DNA of 10,539 nucleotides. Source: Dehalococcoidia bacterium UBA3254 (GTDB lineage: Bacteria > Chloroflexota > Dehalococcoidia > Dehalococcoidales > UBA3254). Positions 1-6,558 of the stretch are shown here, in pieces. Under the pieces are notes generated by a model. It saw only the letters and a program-made list of their open reading frames with translations. It searched no databases and had not been told where the DNA came from. The position numbers and the translations under genes were made by a program. The stretch is taken from positions 1 through 10,539 of the forward strand of contig DEUU01000026.1 of the NCBI GenBank assembly GCA_002362735.1, read 5' to 3'. Every line of letters starts with the position of its first letter. The stretch's first letter is position 1.

Positions 1-21
1 ACATCTATCAAGTCCGGAATG

Positions 22-94
22 ACAATAGAGGGGTGACATAACGAAAAAAACTGGGCGAAGAAACTGAGAAAGATTTATCAGTCTCCTCTATTGT
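22..94. repeat. Inverted repeat with long spacer, downstream of the ABC permease gene
   Basis: Bases 22-33 (ACAATAGAGGGG) pair with 83-94 (CTCCTCTATTGT) over 12 positions with one G-T wobble; ten of the pairs are consecutive. The spacer is 49 bases and holds a second small pairing, ACTGA (63-67) with TCAGT (78-82), which stacks directly on the right arm. It begins just past the stop of the minus-strand ABC permease gene, so it could fold at the 3' end of that mRNA. No T-tract follows either arm, so it is not a standard intrinsic terminator. It could also be one end of an element cut off by the window edge. Confidence 0.4.
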
Positions 95-103
95 GTTCAT
101 GTA

Positions 104-1318
104 CTAGGCGTTGCGAAGATTCTTTATTATAGAACCCACATTCGGTCTCTTCCCGTACATTAGCATATAGATCCTTAAAAGTCTGCCCGCCAGCCAAAGA
201 CCTCCGATGATGGACACCAACAGTACAGCTATGCTAACGGCTAGTTGCCAGGCCGGGACGCCGGTCAGTCCCATTCGAATCATAGTCAACACCGGCGCAG
301 TCAGTGGGAAAATCGTAAAAACAACCCAGATCGGACTGGTGGGAAAAATCATAATAACCGAAAAAAACCAGAAGGGAGCCACATTAAAAAGCGTATACAT
401 CGCCGAGAGACCCTGGGCTTCCTGGAGAGTAGAAGTAATGGCAGCTATACATGCGGATAATACCGCAAATACCGCATAGCCAAGAATAAAATAGACCACA
501 CCCAGAACCCAAAAGATCACAGGTACATGAATGGTACTGATGAATCCCCCTATAGAAGAGGACGCCAGGTTTAAAAGAAGCGGTAGTGTAATTACCCAGA
601 TGATTACCTGGATCAGTCCGGCTACCCCGAGTCCAAGCACCTTACCGGACAACAGTTGACGGGTTGAGACGGATGATAAAAGGATCTCCATTAACCTGTT
701 TTCCTTTTCTTCAGCGAGACTTTGAAGCACATAAGTAGAAGTGAACATTAATGAGAGCGCCAATAAAAAACTAAATACCCCCGGAATAATAAAATTGGCA
801 AAACCACCCTGTTCCGGCGCCGGGGTTCCTTGAGGTGTCAGTGTAATAGTTACCGTGTTCACGGGATTTTGTACTCTGGTAATAATATCAGCCGGGACCT
901 TACCCGCCAGCAAATTGCCAGTGATAAAATTTTGAATGGCAGTAAGCGTTGCCGGCGGCGGAGCCAGCTCTCTTTGCAGGGTATACAGATTAATAGTACC
1001 GGTTGTCACAAAATCCGGTGGGATAACGATGTAGTCTGTAATATCCTTGTTGAGCAAAGCTTGTGTGGCTGATTCTGAAGTACTGTATGGGGTAAGAGTA
1101 ATGTTGCCCTGCTCCTGGAACTGGTTAAAACCAACAGCTTCGTTCACATATCCGATTTTAGTTACTTCAGCGGGCGGTTTGGCAACCCCCGATACTATTT
1201 GAAAGATACCGATCGCAAGCAAAGCGAGAACTGGCAGAGCGAAAGTTAATATGATGAATCCGGTTCGCCTGAGGGTTTTAACAAGTTCATGTTTAAAAAT
1301 TAGAAGGGTCTTATTCAT
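104..1318 (-). CDS. ABC-2 type transporter permease, NatB-like
   Basis: This is the integral membrane half of an ABC exporter of the ABC-2 / NatB type (404 residues). Membrane segment 1 lies at about residues 21-43. A large extracytoplasmic domain follows (about 45-172), then a hydrophobic block with about six segments (roughly 175-198, 227-250, 267-293, 305-325, 330-347, 359-380). The cytoplasmic coupling motif EEKENRLMEILLSS (about 203-216) is typical of the family, and the C-terminus is basic and cytoplasmic. I start at the ATG at 1318 because an AGG lies 9 nt upstream and the start overlaps the stop of the ATPase gene by 8 nt (ATGAATAA), a translational-coupling arrangement. An in-frame ATG 21 nt further upstream is less likely. 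The family exports ions, drugs or lipids; the substrate cannot be predicted here. Confidence 0.88.
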   Translation of the reverse strand: MNKTLLIFKHELVKTLRRTGFIILTFALPVLALLAIGIFQIVSGVAKPPAEVTKIGYVNEAVGFNQFQEQGNITLTPYSTSESATQALLNKDITDYIVIPPDFVTTGTINLYTLQRELAPPPATLTAIQNFITGNLLAGKVPADIITRVQNPVNTVTITLTPQGTPAPEQGGFANFIIPGVFSFLLALSLMFTSTYVLQSLAEEKENRLMEILLSSVSTRQLLSGKVLGLGVAGLIQVIIWVITLPLLLNLASSSIGGFISTIHVPVIFWVLGVVYFILGYAVFAVLSACIAAITSTLQEAQGLSAMYTLFNVAPFWFFSVIMIFPTSPIWVVFTIFPLTAPVLTMIRMGLTGVPAWQLAVSIAVLLVSIIGGLWLAGRLLRIYMLMYGKRPNVGSIIKNLRNA

Positions 1319-2207
1319 GGTTTTTACCTGCCACTTCAATAAATATTTCGTTTAATGATGGTGTGGATATCTCAAAACGGTTGATAATAATGCCGGTATT
1401 GACCAACCGTTCCAGGACCTGTTTAGGGGTCGTATCACCGGTAAGTAATAGCTCGGTATAATCTTTGTGAATGCGCTTTTCGGCTACACCTGGTACCAGC
1501 TTAAGGGCACCCTCGTAGTCCAGAATCACTGAATTGCTTCGGTACCTGGCTTTGATTTCTCTGAGACTCCCATAAAGGACCGAACGTCCGTGATCGACCA
1601 TCAAGAACCGGTCGCAGAGTTCTTCAACCTGGTTCATCTGGTGCGTGCTCAGGATGACGGTTTTACCCTGATTTCGCAAATCTAAAACCATTTTTTTAAG
1701 TAATTCGGTATTAACCGGGTCAAGACCTGAAAAAGGCTCATCCAGAATTACCAGCTGCGGATCGTGAAGGATAGTAACAATAAATTGGATTATTTGCCCC
1801 ATGCCTTTGCTCAACTCTTCGATCTTCTTGTTCTTGTTCGGAGACATGCCGGTCTGGTTGAGCAGCTTGTCTGCTTCTACCTCAGCTGCCCGGATATCCA
1901 TGCCTTTGAGGGAGGCTAAATAAAGGATAGAATCGATGACTTTCAGCTTCTTGTATAGCCCTCTTTCTTCTGGCAGGTAGCCAAGCTTGTTTTTAAGGGA
2001 TTCGCTTAATTTTTCTCCCAGGATCGAAATTTCTCCGGAGTCTGGTTTGATAATATCCATGATCATTCGGATAGTAGTAGTCTTCCCCGCACCGTTAGGT
2101 CCGATGAGACCAAAAATCTCTTTTTGGGAGACGGAAAAAGAGAGGTCATCTACAGCCGTCTTATCGGAGTAAGTCTTGGTGATATGATTGACTTCAACTG
2201 CACGCAT
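1311..2207 (-). CDS. ABC transporter ATP-binding protein, NatA-like with C-terminal DUF4162 region
   Basis: This is the cytoplasmic ATPase that powers the adjacent permease (298 residues). Walker A is GPNGAGKTT at residues 36-44. The Q-loop region reads YLPEERGLY (about 77-85), with Glu in place of Gln, as is common in this subfamily. The signature is LSKGMGQ (132-138), Walker B is LVILDEP (152-158), the D-loop is GLDP (161-164) and the switch His is H189. The part after about 213 matches the DUF4162 tail usual in NatA-like exporters. The start at 2207 has an SD GGGAGGA (2217-2223) 9 nt away. It follows the RHH gene by 31 nt and overlaps the permease gene, so the four minus-strand genes are probably one operon. 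All catalytic motifs are intact. Confidence 0.92.
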   Translation of the reverse strand: MRAVEVNHITKTYSDKTAVDDLSFSVSQKEIFGLIGPNGAGKTTTIRMIMDIIKPDSGEISILGEKLSESLKNKLGYLPEERGLYKKLKVIDSILYLASLKGMDIRAAEVEADKLLNQTGMSPNKNKKIEELSKGMGQIIQFIVTILHDPQLVILDEPFSGLDPVNTELLKKMVLDLRNQGKTVILSTHQMNQVEELCDRFLMVDHGRSVLYGSLREIKARYRSNSVILDYEGALKLVPGVAEKRIHKDYTELLLTGDTTPKQVLERLVNTGIIINRFEISTPSLNEIFIEVAGKNHE

Positions 2208-2238
2208 GATAAAAAATCCTCCCGGTATTTTGATCCAT

Positions 2239-2439
2239 TTATTCTTGCTGCTGCTCTTTACGGCGCTTTTTCTTCCGTTCTTCTAACGCGCGCTGAAGGA
2301 CCAGTTCGATTTGACCGTTGACGCTGCGAAATTCCTGTTCAGCCCATTCATTAAGATCGTTCCACAGGTCTTCGTCAATGCGTAACAGATAGTTTTTACG
2401 TTTTCCTTTCATGGGACGACTCTGACTCAGTGTACTCAT
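2239..2439 (-). CDS. Arc-like ribbon-helix-helix protein
   Basis: A 66-residue basic protein. The segment KNYLLRID (15-22) fits the DNA-contacting beta strand of Arc/MetJ-type repressors. A helix follows (about 23-36), then [11 protein letters not shown] (38-48) as the second helix, and a highly charged KR/Q-rich tail. Such proteins act as dimers that insert a beta ribbon into the DNA major groove, usually at short palindromes and often their own promoter. The start overlaps the stop of the preceding gene in an ATGA junction, with an AGGA about 10 nt upstream, so the two are very likely co-translated. It may be autoregulatory through the palindrome at 2741-2752, or it may control the ABC genes that follow; both are inference. 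It could also be an antitoxin-type RHH, but no toxin-like partner is visible. Confidence 0.75.
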   Translation of the reverse strand: MSTLSQSRPMKGKRKNYLLRIDEDLWNDLNEWAEQEFRSVNGQIELVLQRALEERKKKRRKEQQQE

Positions 2440-2711
2440 TGATAAAGTGTTCCTGTATTGCTAACAGGTGACGCAGCAGACTGACTGCATAAAACTACCA
2501 GCAGATTGCTGACTATGGCCTCTCGGCGCTCTTCATCGAGTCCTACCAGGTGCCTTTCGGAAAGTTGTTTCAGCGCAATCTCCACCATACTAACGGCCCC
2601 ATCAACGATCCGGGTTCGCGCAGCGACTACCACCGTGGCTTGTTGACGGCGAAGCATGGCTTCAGCGAGAATATAATAATCATCCAGAACTTTGGTTTGT
2701 TTTTCAGTCAT
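2436..2711 (-). CDS. Small protein resembling the C-terminal tail of SPFH/band-7 proteins
   Basis: A 91-residue soluble protein with no membrane segment. From memory, residues about 33-90 ([19 protein letters not shown], then [19 protein letters not shown], then NTGTLY) resemble the extreme C-terminus of a group of bacterial SPFH-domain proteins whose genes are often followed by an Arc-like RHH gene, as here. The SPFH domain itself is absent: no coding trace of it lies in the roughly 390 nt upstream. The protein is therefore a free-standing tail module or the surviving end of a truncated gene. I start at the ATG at 2711 because a strong SD (GGGGAGG) sits 6 nt upstream; an earlier in-frame ATG at 2726 lies at the edge of that SD. 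The good SD and the stop-start overlap with the RHH gene argue for an expressed gene. Function is unknown; the tail assignment needs a database check. Confidence 0.6.
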   Translation of the reverse strand: MTEKQTKVLDDYYILAEAMLRRQQATVVVAARTRIVDGAVSMVEIALKQLSERHLVGLDEERREAIVSNLLVVLCSQSAASPVSNTGTLYQ

Positions 2712-2740
2712 TAAATGCCTCCCCATCTATAATATATCAA

Positions 2741-2752
2741 TATGATATCATA
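2741..2752. promoter_or_regulatory. Candidate RHH operator (12-bp perfect palindrome)
   Basis: TATGATATCATA is a perfect 12-bp palindrome lying 30 nt upstream of the first gene of the RHH/ABC operon, in a very AT-rich stretch where its promoter must be. Ribbon-helix-helix repressors commonly bind short palindromes of this kind at their own promoters, and an RHH gene is second in the operon. I could not assign a convincing -35/-10 pair here. AT-rich DNA makes chance palindromes more likely, so this is only a candidate. Confidence 0.35.
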
Positions 2753-2955
2753 GTAATATCGTAACATAAACATCATTGCCATATACAAAATTCACGTTTT
2801 TCATTTTGTTAATGTTGGTCTTTGTTACAATCGCGAAGGGGGCATCCGTTTGTTAATTAATAATTCGAGAGTATCTGGCAAGTCATGAATTCACAAAAGG
2901 CTCAGGAATATATAGTCCCAATTGTACGGCGTCAAAAGATTGTAATCGAATCCGA

Positions 2956-2984
2956 TTGACACTGAGAGTATCGTGGTTTATCAT
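2956..2984 (+). promoter_or_regulatory. Sigma70-type promoter of the CoA-transferase operon
   Basis: TTGACA (2956-2961) and TATCAT (2979-2984) are separated by 17 nt, a 6/6 and 5/6 match to the housekeeping consensus. Transcription would start near 2991, giving a leader of about 113 nt before the CoA-transferase ATG. An inverted repeat AATCG-N4-CGATT (2944-2957) overlaps the -35, a place where a repressor or activator could act. A TATAAT at 3061-3066 lacks a matching -35 and is a weaker second candidate. The rest of the gap 2753-2955 holds nothing I can identify. Confidence 0.6.
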
Positions 2985-2997
2985 TGCCCCATAGCCG

Positions 2998-3012
2998 CAT
3001 ATTTTAAATATG
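2998..3012. promoter_or_regulatory. Inverted repeat just downstream of the predicted start of transcription
   Basis: CATATTT, one central T, and AAATATG form perfect 7-bp arms. The site would lie at about +8 to +22 of the CoA-transferase transcript, where a bound protein would block initiation or early elongation. No regulator gene adjoins this operon in the window apart from the divergent RHH gene, so the ligand is unknown. The sequence is AT-rich, so chance occurrence is possible. Confidence 0.3.
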
Positions 3013-3103
3013 TGCATAACATACTAAATCATTAATTACTTTTTTCCCGCCTGTACAGCATATAATCGCGATCGGGGTAATTATAATTCAAGGAGAACTC
3101 ACC

Positions 3104-3862
3104 ATGCCCATCAATAAAATTGTAGGCAGTTTCGAGGAAGCCATTGCGGATATCCATGATGGAGCTACCATCATGATAGGGTATTTCGGTGGTCCGGGTG
3201 AACCTCCTTGCTGGCTGATTAGAGCATTGGCTAAAAAAGGTCCGAAAGACTTGACTTTGATCAGTAATATGCCGGGTTGGGGCCGTACTTTAATCCCAGT
3301 TTTCGGGCAAAAAGTGAAGAGCATCGCCAGATATCCTTCCTGGTGGGATGACCCTGGGTTATTGGTGGAAAATGGACAGGTAAAAAAAGCAATTGTTTCC
3401 TGGGCAAGCGGAATGTCCCCCGGAAATATCAATGAATTTGAGAAGCGGTTAAAAGCAGGGCAGGTTGAACTGGACATGGTCCCCCAGGGAAACCTGTCAG
3501 AAAGAATACGTGCTGGTAAAGCTGGCATCCCTGCTTTTTTTACTCCGACCGGGGTCGGTACGGTTTTCGAATCGGATAAAGAGACTCGTTATTTCGAGGG
3601 CAGGAAATATATTCTGGAACTTGCTCTCAGAGCCGATTTTGCTCTTATTCATGCCCATAAGGCTGACCGCTGGGGTAATCTGGTCTATCAAGGGACTTCC
3701 CGAACTTTTAATGCTACGATGGCTGGAGCAGCTAAAGTCACGATTGCCGAAGTGGACGAAGTGGTAGATTTAGGTGAGATTACTCCTGAAGAAGTTGTTA
3801 CGCCGGGTATCTATGTAAACAGGGTAGTTCTAAGGCCGGCAGAAGAGGTGCAAAAATGGTAG
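3104..3862 (+). CDS. 3-oxoacid CoA-transferase family I, subunit A
   Basis: This is the alpha subunit of a heteromeric family I CoA-transferase, which moves CoA between acyl-CoA and a free carboxylate through the partner subunit's glutamate. Motifs are GYFGGPGEP (26-34, the glycine-rich loop equivalent to GGFG..G.P), GIPAFFTPTGVGT (141-153), GNLVY (191-195), KVTIAEVDEVV (211-221) and TPGIYV (233-238). At 252 residues it is somewhat longer than classic ScoA/AtoD subunits. The extra length is in residues about 60-125, which look different from the succinyl-CoA:acetoacetate enzymes, so the substrate may differ. The start at 3104 has an AGGAGA 8 nt upstream. The stop overlaps the start of the B subunit by 7 nt. 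The strong promoter at 2956 probably drives both. Confidence 0.9.
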   Translation: MPINKIVGSFEEAIADIHDGATIMIGYFGGPGEPPCWLIRALAKKGPKDLTLISNMPGWGRTLIPVFGQKVKSIARYPSWWDDPGLLVENGQVKKAIVSWASGMSPGNINEFEKRLKAGQVELDMVPQGNLSERIRAGKAGIPAFFTPTGVGTVFESDKETRYFEGRKYILELALRADFALIHAHKADRWGNLVYQGTSRTFNATMAGAAKVTIAEVDEVVDLGEITPEEVVTPGIYVNRVVLRPAEEVQKW

Positions 3863-4527
3863 AGAAATATAGAATGGATGAACAGACAATGGCTTTGCGC
3901 GTTGCCAAAGAGTTTCAGGATGGTATGGTTGTAAATCTTGGAGTCGGTATCGGTACCCAGTGTATGAACTACGTTCCGGAAGGACGGGAGGTTATTTTCC
4001 ATTCTGAGAATGGAGCCCTGGGACTTGGTCCGATCGTTTCTACGGCGGCGGAGGCTGAACTTGATTTGACCAATGCCGGCGGACAGCCGGTAAAACGAAA
4101 ACTGGGAATGTGCTTCTTTTCACATGATGAAGCCTTTGCCATGATTCGCGGTAAACATGTAGACATGGTGGTGTTGGGGGCTATGGAGGTATCTGAAAAA
4201 GGAGACCTGGCTAACTGGGTTTTACCTGACCGGGGTGTAGGAAATGTCGGCGGCTCGATGGATCTGGCTATCGGTGCCAAAAAGGTAGTAGTCGTAATGA
4301 TACATACCACCAGAGACGGCAAACCTAAACTTTTAAAACAGTGCACCTTACCCTTAACTGCTCCAGGATGTGTTTCCTTAGTAGTAACGGATATTGCCGT
4401 TATTGAGGTCACGGATAAAGGGCTGGTCTTAGAAGAAGTGGCTCCGAGTTGGACGGTTGAAGAGATTCAAGCAGTAACCGAACCCAGATTAACCCTCTCT
4501 CCGAACTTAAAAGTTATAGAATTGTAA
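3856..4527 (+). CDS. 3-oxoacid CoA-transferase family I, subunit B (catalytic)
   Basis: This is the beta subunit, which carries the nucleophile. The hallmark SENGxxGxG motif (50-58) places catalytic Glu at E51; it forms the acyl anhydride and then the enzyme-CoA thioester in this family. Other family motifs are NLGVGIG (27-33), TNAGGQP (72-78), GGSMDL (132-137) followed by AIGAKKVVVVM, and TEP near the end. The length of 223 residues is normal. The start at 3856 has GAGGTG (3845-3850) at a 5-nt spacing and lies inside the end of the A gene (7-nt overlap), ensuring matched synthesis. All expected residues are present. Substrate assignment (acetoacetate, 3-oxoadipate, butyrate, glutaconate or other) is not possible from the sequence alone. 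Confidence 0.93.
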   Translation: MVEKYRMDEQTMALRVAKEFQDGMVVNLGVGIGTQCMNYVPEGREVIFHSENGALGLGPIVSTAAEAELDLTNAGGQPVKRKLGMCFFSHDEAFAMIRGKHVDMVVLGAMEVSEKGDLANWVLPDRGVGNVGGSMDLAIGAKKVVVVMIHTTRDGKPKLLKQCTLPLTAPGCVSLVVTDIAVIEVTDKGLVLEEVAPSWTVEEIQAVTEPRLTLSPNLKVIEL

Positions 4528-4553
4528 AGAGAGTTAACTTGAGTCAAATAAAA

Positions 4554-4575
4554 GCCCGACTTTGCAAAGTCGGGC
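4554..4575. terminator. Bidirectional intrinsic terminator between convergent genes
   Basis: A perfect 22-bp palindrome with arms GCCCGACTTTG and CAAAGTCGGGC lies 26 nt past the CoA-transferase B stop and 36 nt from the bacterioferritin stop on the other strand. On the plus strand it is followed by CTTTGT; on the minus strand it is followed by TTTTATTT. It can therefore serve both converging transcripts, with the better T-tract on the minus strand. Confidence 0.85.
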
Positions 4576-4611
4576 CTTTGTATGATCGTTTTTTCAAAAA
4601 TATAAATGTAA

Positions 4612-5079
4612 TTAGCCCATCTGGGTAGAAAGGAAAATCTGGGTCCCCATTTGAGCGAGTTCATCCTGGACTTCTTCAATTCCATCAATGTGTGCATCCT
4701 CTTCGTTCAAGATATGCTCGAGTATTTCACGGGTTGCAAAGTCTTTTGCTTCGCCGCAGACCAGAATCGCAGAATTATAATTCTTGATAGCCATGGCTTC
4801 CAAACCATGATCATTAGTAAACATCTTGGGAACGTCAGATCCGATATTGATTTCATTAAGTTTGCTGACGATAGGTATACCTTCAAGGAAAATGATGCGA
4901 GCAATGAGTTTTTCCGCATGTTTCATTTCATCGATTGCTCGTTTTTCGATTACTTTGTGAAGTTTCTCATAACCCCAATTATCACACATTTCAGAGTGTA
5001 CCATGTACTGATTAACAGCTGTTAGTTCATCTGACAATAGAGAATTCAAGACCTCGATAACCCTGGGATCTGCTTGCAT
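4612..5079 (-). CDS. bfr: Bacterioferritin (haem-type, ferroxidase centre complete)
   Basis: A 155-residue ferritin-like subunit of the 24-mer iron-storage cage. With the start at 5079, numbering coincides with E. coli Bfr: ferroxidase ligands E18, E51, H54, E94, E127 and H130 are all present, as is M52, the haem ligand between subunit pairs. It should oxidise Fe(II) and store ferric iron, and protect against peroxide and oxygen. The start is set by AGGAGG 6 nt upstream of the ATG at 5079; the longer reading frame to 5118 would bury this SD. It is a single-gene unit, with its own promoter upstream and the shared terminator at 4554-4575 downstream. A Fur-box-like sequence overlaps its -10. Confidence 0.95.
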   Translation of the reverse strand: MQADPRVIEVLNSLLSDELTAVNQYMVHSEMCDNWGYEKLHKVIEKRAIDEMKHAEKLIARIIFLEGIPIVSKLNEINIGSDVPKMFTNDHGLEAMAIKNYNSAILVCGEAKDFATREILEHILNEEDAHIDGIEEVQDELAQMGTQIFLSTQMG

Positions 5080-5119
5080 TTTTTCCTCCTGATATTTATT
5101 TAATAAGCTTATCTTCAAT

Positions 5120-5153
5120 AAGAATTATATACATTATCAGTAACAAAGGTAAA
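5120..5153 (-). promoter_or_regulatory. Bacterioferritin promoter with overlapping Fur-box-like sequence
   Basis: Reading the minus strand, TTTACC (5148-5153) and TATAAT (5124-5129) are separated by 18 nt (4/6 and 6/6 matches). A 19-nt segment at 5120-5138, starting GATAATG, matches the classical Fur box at 13 of 19 positions by my count and covers the -10. Iron-dependent control would make sense for bfr, but many AT-rich promoters reach this score, so the Fur part is tentative. A 10-bp palindrome ATAAGCTTAT (5103-5112) lies in the leader. Confidence 0.45.
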
Positions 5154-5392
5154 TAGAGAATTCACAATGGGTTGTTAATTTCATTATAGCCCAAAATGTA
5201 AGCCCCGGCTTAGATTTAATGAACTATATGTTTAAATTCTCCGCTCAGCCTCTTGAAGCTACGAATCCACCAGGACCTGTAACGTTTATTCCATCGCAGG
5301 CGAAACCATTTTGCGGTCCTCCTCGGTTTACCCCATTGACTTTCTCAAGATGATTGTGGGTTAATACGGAAAGTACAATAGGAATATCGTAC
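5154..5392. other. Intergenic region between bfr and the amidohydrolase gene
   Basis: This is most of the 328-nt gap between two divergent genes. The left part is AT-rich and featureless. Bases about 5228-5350 are more GC-rich and read on the minus strand as a stop-free, Gly/Asn-rich segment (containing RGGPQNGFACDG and TGPGGFVASRG, stop at 5245) with no start codon nearby, which could be a gene remnant. Small pairings exist on the plus strand (AGGACC with GGTCCT, AAACC with GGTTT), but I recognise no RNA family. A TTGACT (5336-5341) and a TACAAT (5374-5379) are possible promoter parts for the amidohydrolase gene but are not well spaced with each other. Confidence 0.3.
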
Positions 5393-5407
5393 AGGAGGGA
5401 TAAAACA

Positions 5408-6421
5408 ATGTGCCAGAGCGGGATGTTAAAAATAGATATCAATGCCCATATCCTGACCAAAAAATATAAAGAAGCTATAGACATTAAATTCCCCGGACAT
5501 ACCCAGCAGGCAGGAAACAATACCCTGCCGACGTTATGGGACCTCGAGGGACGATTCCGCTTAATGGATAAATACGGGGTGCTACAGGTTTTAACATTAT
5601 CCCGACCGCCGATTGAAGAAATTTGTCATGATCCAAAACTGGCCTTAGAGTTGACCAGATTGGCCAATGATGAAATGTGTGAGCTCACCATCAAATACCC
5701 GGATAGATTTCCTGCTGCGGTCGCCGCAGTATCGCTCAGTGATATTGATGGTTCTTTGAAAGAAGTCGAACGATGTATTAATGATCTGAGATTTAGAGGG
5801 GTCCAAATATATTCCCACGTAAATGATAAACCTTTGGACTCGCCTGAGTTCTTTCCCCTTTTTGAAATGATGTCAAAATTTAATCTTCCGGTCTGGATTC
5901 ATCCTACCATCGGGGTAACCGGCCAGGATTACAAGACCGAAAAAAACTCAAAATATATGGCAGATACCGCCTACGGTTGGCCGTATGAAACGACGCTGGC
6001 GATGACCCGTCTGGTATTTGGGAAAGTACTGGAAAAATACCCTTCCTTAAAGGTGATTACTCACCACGGCGGAGCGATGGTGCCCTTTTATCAGGAAAGA
6101 ATATCAGCGTTTCATGACAACCGGGAGATGATCCATCGAGGCAAAGATAAACTCGGGCTGACAAGATTGCCGATCGAGTATTTTAAAATGTTCTACGCAG
6201 ACACGGCTATCTATGGTAATACTCCTGGTTTAATGCTGATACGTTCGTTCTTTGGTACCGATCATGTTCTTTTTGCAACTGATTTCCCCTTTGCCGGTCA
6301 ATTCGGCGAAAGAGTAATCAGGCAAACTATTGGAGCCATAGATGCTATGGATATCAGTGATGCAGATAGAAAGAAGATTTATGAGGATAATTCCCGACTC
6401 ATTATGAGGCTGCCGGTATAA
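5408..6421 (+). CDS. Amidohydrolase-family protein (COG2159, ACMSD/decarboxylase-like)
   Basis: A 337-residue TIM-barrel metalloenzyme of the amidohydrolase_2 family, which holds non-oxidative decarboxylases (ACMSD, gamma-resorcylate decarboxylase, LigW) and hydrolases. Visible motifs are IDINAH (9-14) where the family has a first-strand H-x-H or E-x-H; WIHP with H165; HHGG (219-222); and FATDFPF with the metal-ligand candidate D292. Residue 12 is Asn, so one usual metal ligand is replaced, while H14, H165, H220 and D292 remain. R49 and R51 lie where ACMSD has a substrate-binding arginine. The start at 5408 has AGGAGGG (5393-5399) at an 8-nt spacing; an earlier in-frame ATG at 5354 lacks this. 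The gene stands alone on its strand and converges on the HEAT gene. Decarboxylation or ring-product hydrolysis of an aromatic or cyclic acid is plausible, but the exact reaction is unknown. Confidence 0.85.
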   Translation: MCQSGMLKIDINAHILTKKYKEAIDIKFPGHTQQAGNNTLPTLWDLEGRFRLMDKYGVLQVLTLSRPPIEEICHDPKLALELTRLANDEMCELTIKYPDRFPAAVAAVSLSDIDGSLKEVERCINDLRFRGVQIYSHVNDKPLDSPEFFPLFEMMSKFNLPVWIHPTIGVTGQDYKTEKNSKYMADTAYGWPYETTLAMTRLVFGKVLEKYPSLKVITHHGGAMVPFYQERISAFHDNREMIHRGKDKLGLTRLPIEYFKMFYADTAIYGNTPGLMLIRSFFGTDHVLFATDFPFAGQFGERVIRQTIGAIDAMDISDADRKKIYEDNSRLIMRLPV

Positions 6422-6558
6422 CCAGCGTTTCTCGTACAACGGATACCGGTTTTCAAATTATGCCTGGCAGAAAGATATGAGAAAGAGTCTGAAGCTTTAA
6501 CTGGAATCAGGGGGAGAGAATACAAGTAGTATTCGAATTATATATTAATACTTGAGTT

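Noticed and set aside
3082..3087. A second TATAAT just before the CoA-transferase SD.
   Set aside because: Transcription from it would start within or after the ribosome-binding site, so it is unlikely to be a working -10.
3969..4412. Long open frame on the minus strand inside the CoA-transferase B gene.
   Set aside because: It is antisense to a gene with clear catalytic motifs and has no family features or SD; it is a shadow frame. The same applies to the antisense frame at 3088-3528.
6480..6558. Weak hairpin (CAAGTA with TACTTG) between the convergent amidohydrolase and HEAT genes as a terminator.
   Set aside because: The stem is AT-rich, has a bulge and no T-tract follows on either strand.
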